Assembly (NCBI GenBank): GCA_007125255.1
Contig: SLDM01000430.1
Span: 1 to 5,013 of the forward strand
Origin: Phycisphaerales bacterium
GTDB taxonomy: Bacteria; Planctomycetota; Phycisphaerae; Phycisphaerales; SM1A02
Direction: 5' to 3'
DNA length: 5,013 nt
The number at the start of each line of letters is the position of its first letter. Position 1 is the first letter of the stretch. The notes under the pieces were generated by a model. That model saw nothing but the letters and a program-made list of their open reading frames with translations. It was not told the DNA's origin and made no database searches. A program made the translations under genes and the position numbers. This document shows positions 4,995 to 5,013 of the stretch, piece by piece.

Positions 4995-5013
4995 CGGGCG
5001 CGCGGAAGGCTCA

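Overview
The window is GC-rich bacterial chromosome-type DNA. It most resembles a planctomycete, perhaps of the Phycisphaerae. Two things suggest this: a secreted protein ending in a 'VPAPGAL...hydrophobic...RSRRRR' sorting tail of the PEP-CTERM kind, and octamer low-complexity repeats (CCGTCACT/TCGTCACT/CCTCCGTG) of a type I associate with intergenic DNA in that phylum. The assignment rests on memory of such genomes and is not certain.

Layout. Positions 1-258 hold the 3' end of a plus-strand gene, possibly with a PsbP/DcrB-like fold. Positions 259-683 hold no convincing gene. Positions 684-1709 encode an Acg-type nitroreductase-fold flavoprotein. It overlaps by 8 bp a small four-helix membrane protein (1702-2154), so the two form a likely translationally coupled operon. 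Positions 2155-2749 are a gene-free stretch with two low-complexity tracts, each preceded by an identical 14-bp word. A minus-strand gene (2750-3982) encodes a 410-residue protein of unknown family with a helix-turn-helix-like N-terminus. It is divergent from a plus-strand gene (4150-4794) for a secreted, PEP-CTERM-like anchored protein. That gene ends in a strong intrinsic terminator (4831-4862), followed by a second octamer tract inverted relative to the first.

How the parts may work together. The divergent pair is separated by 167 bp that include an AT-rich island. The island holds back-to-back promoters whose -35 boxes touch a perfect 9-bp inverted repeat, a plausible shared operator. The 410-residue protein is the natural candidate to bind it, but this is inference. 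The octamer tracts lie just beyond the 3' ends of both divergent genes in the same orientation relative to each gene. They share a perfect 21-bp stretch, so the pair is bracketed by inverted repeats. No mobile-element gene, CRISPR array, tRNA or rRNA was seen.
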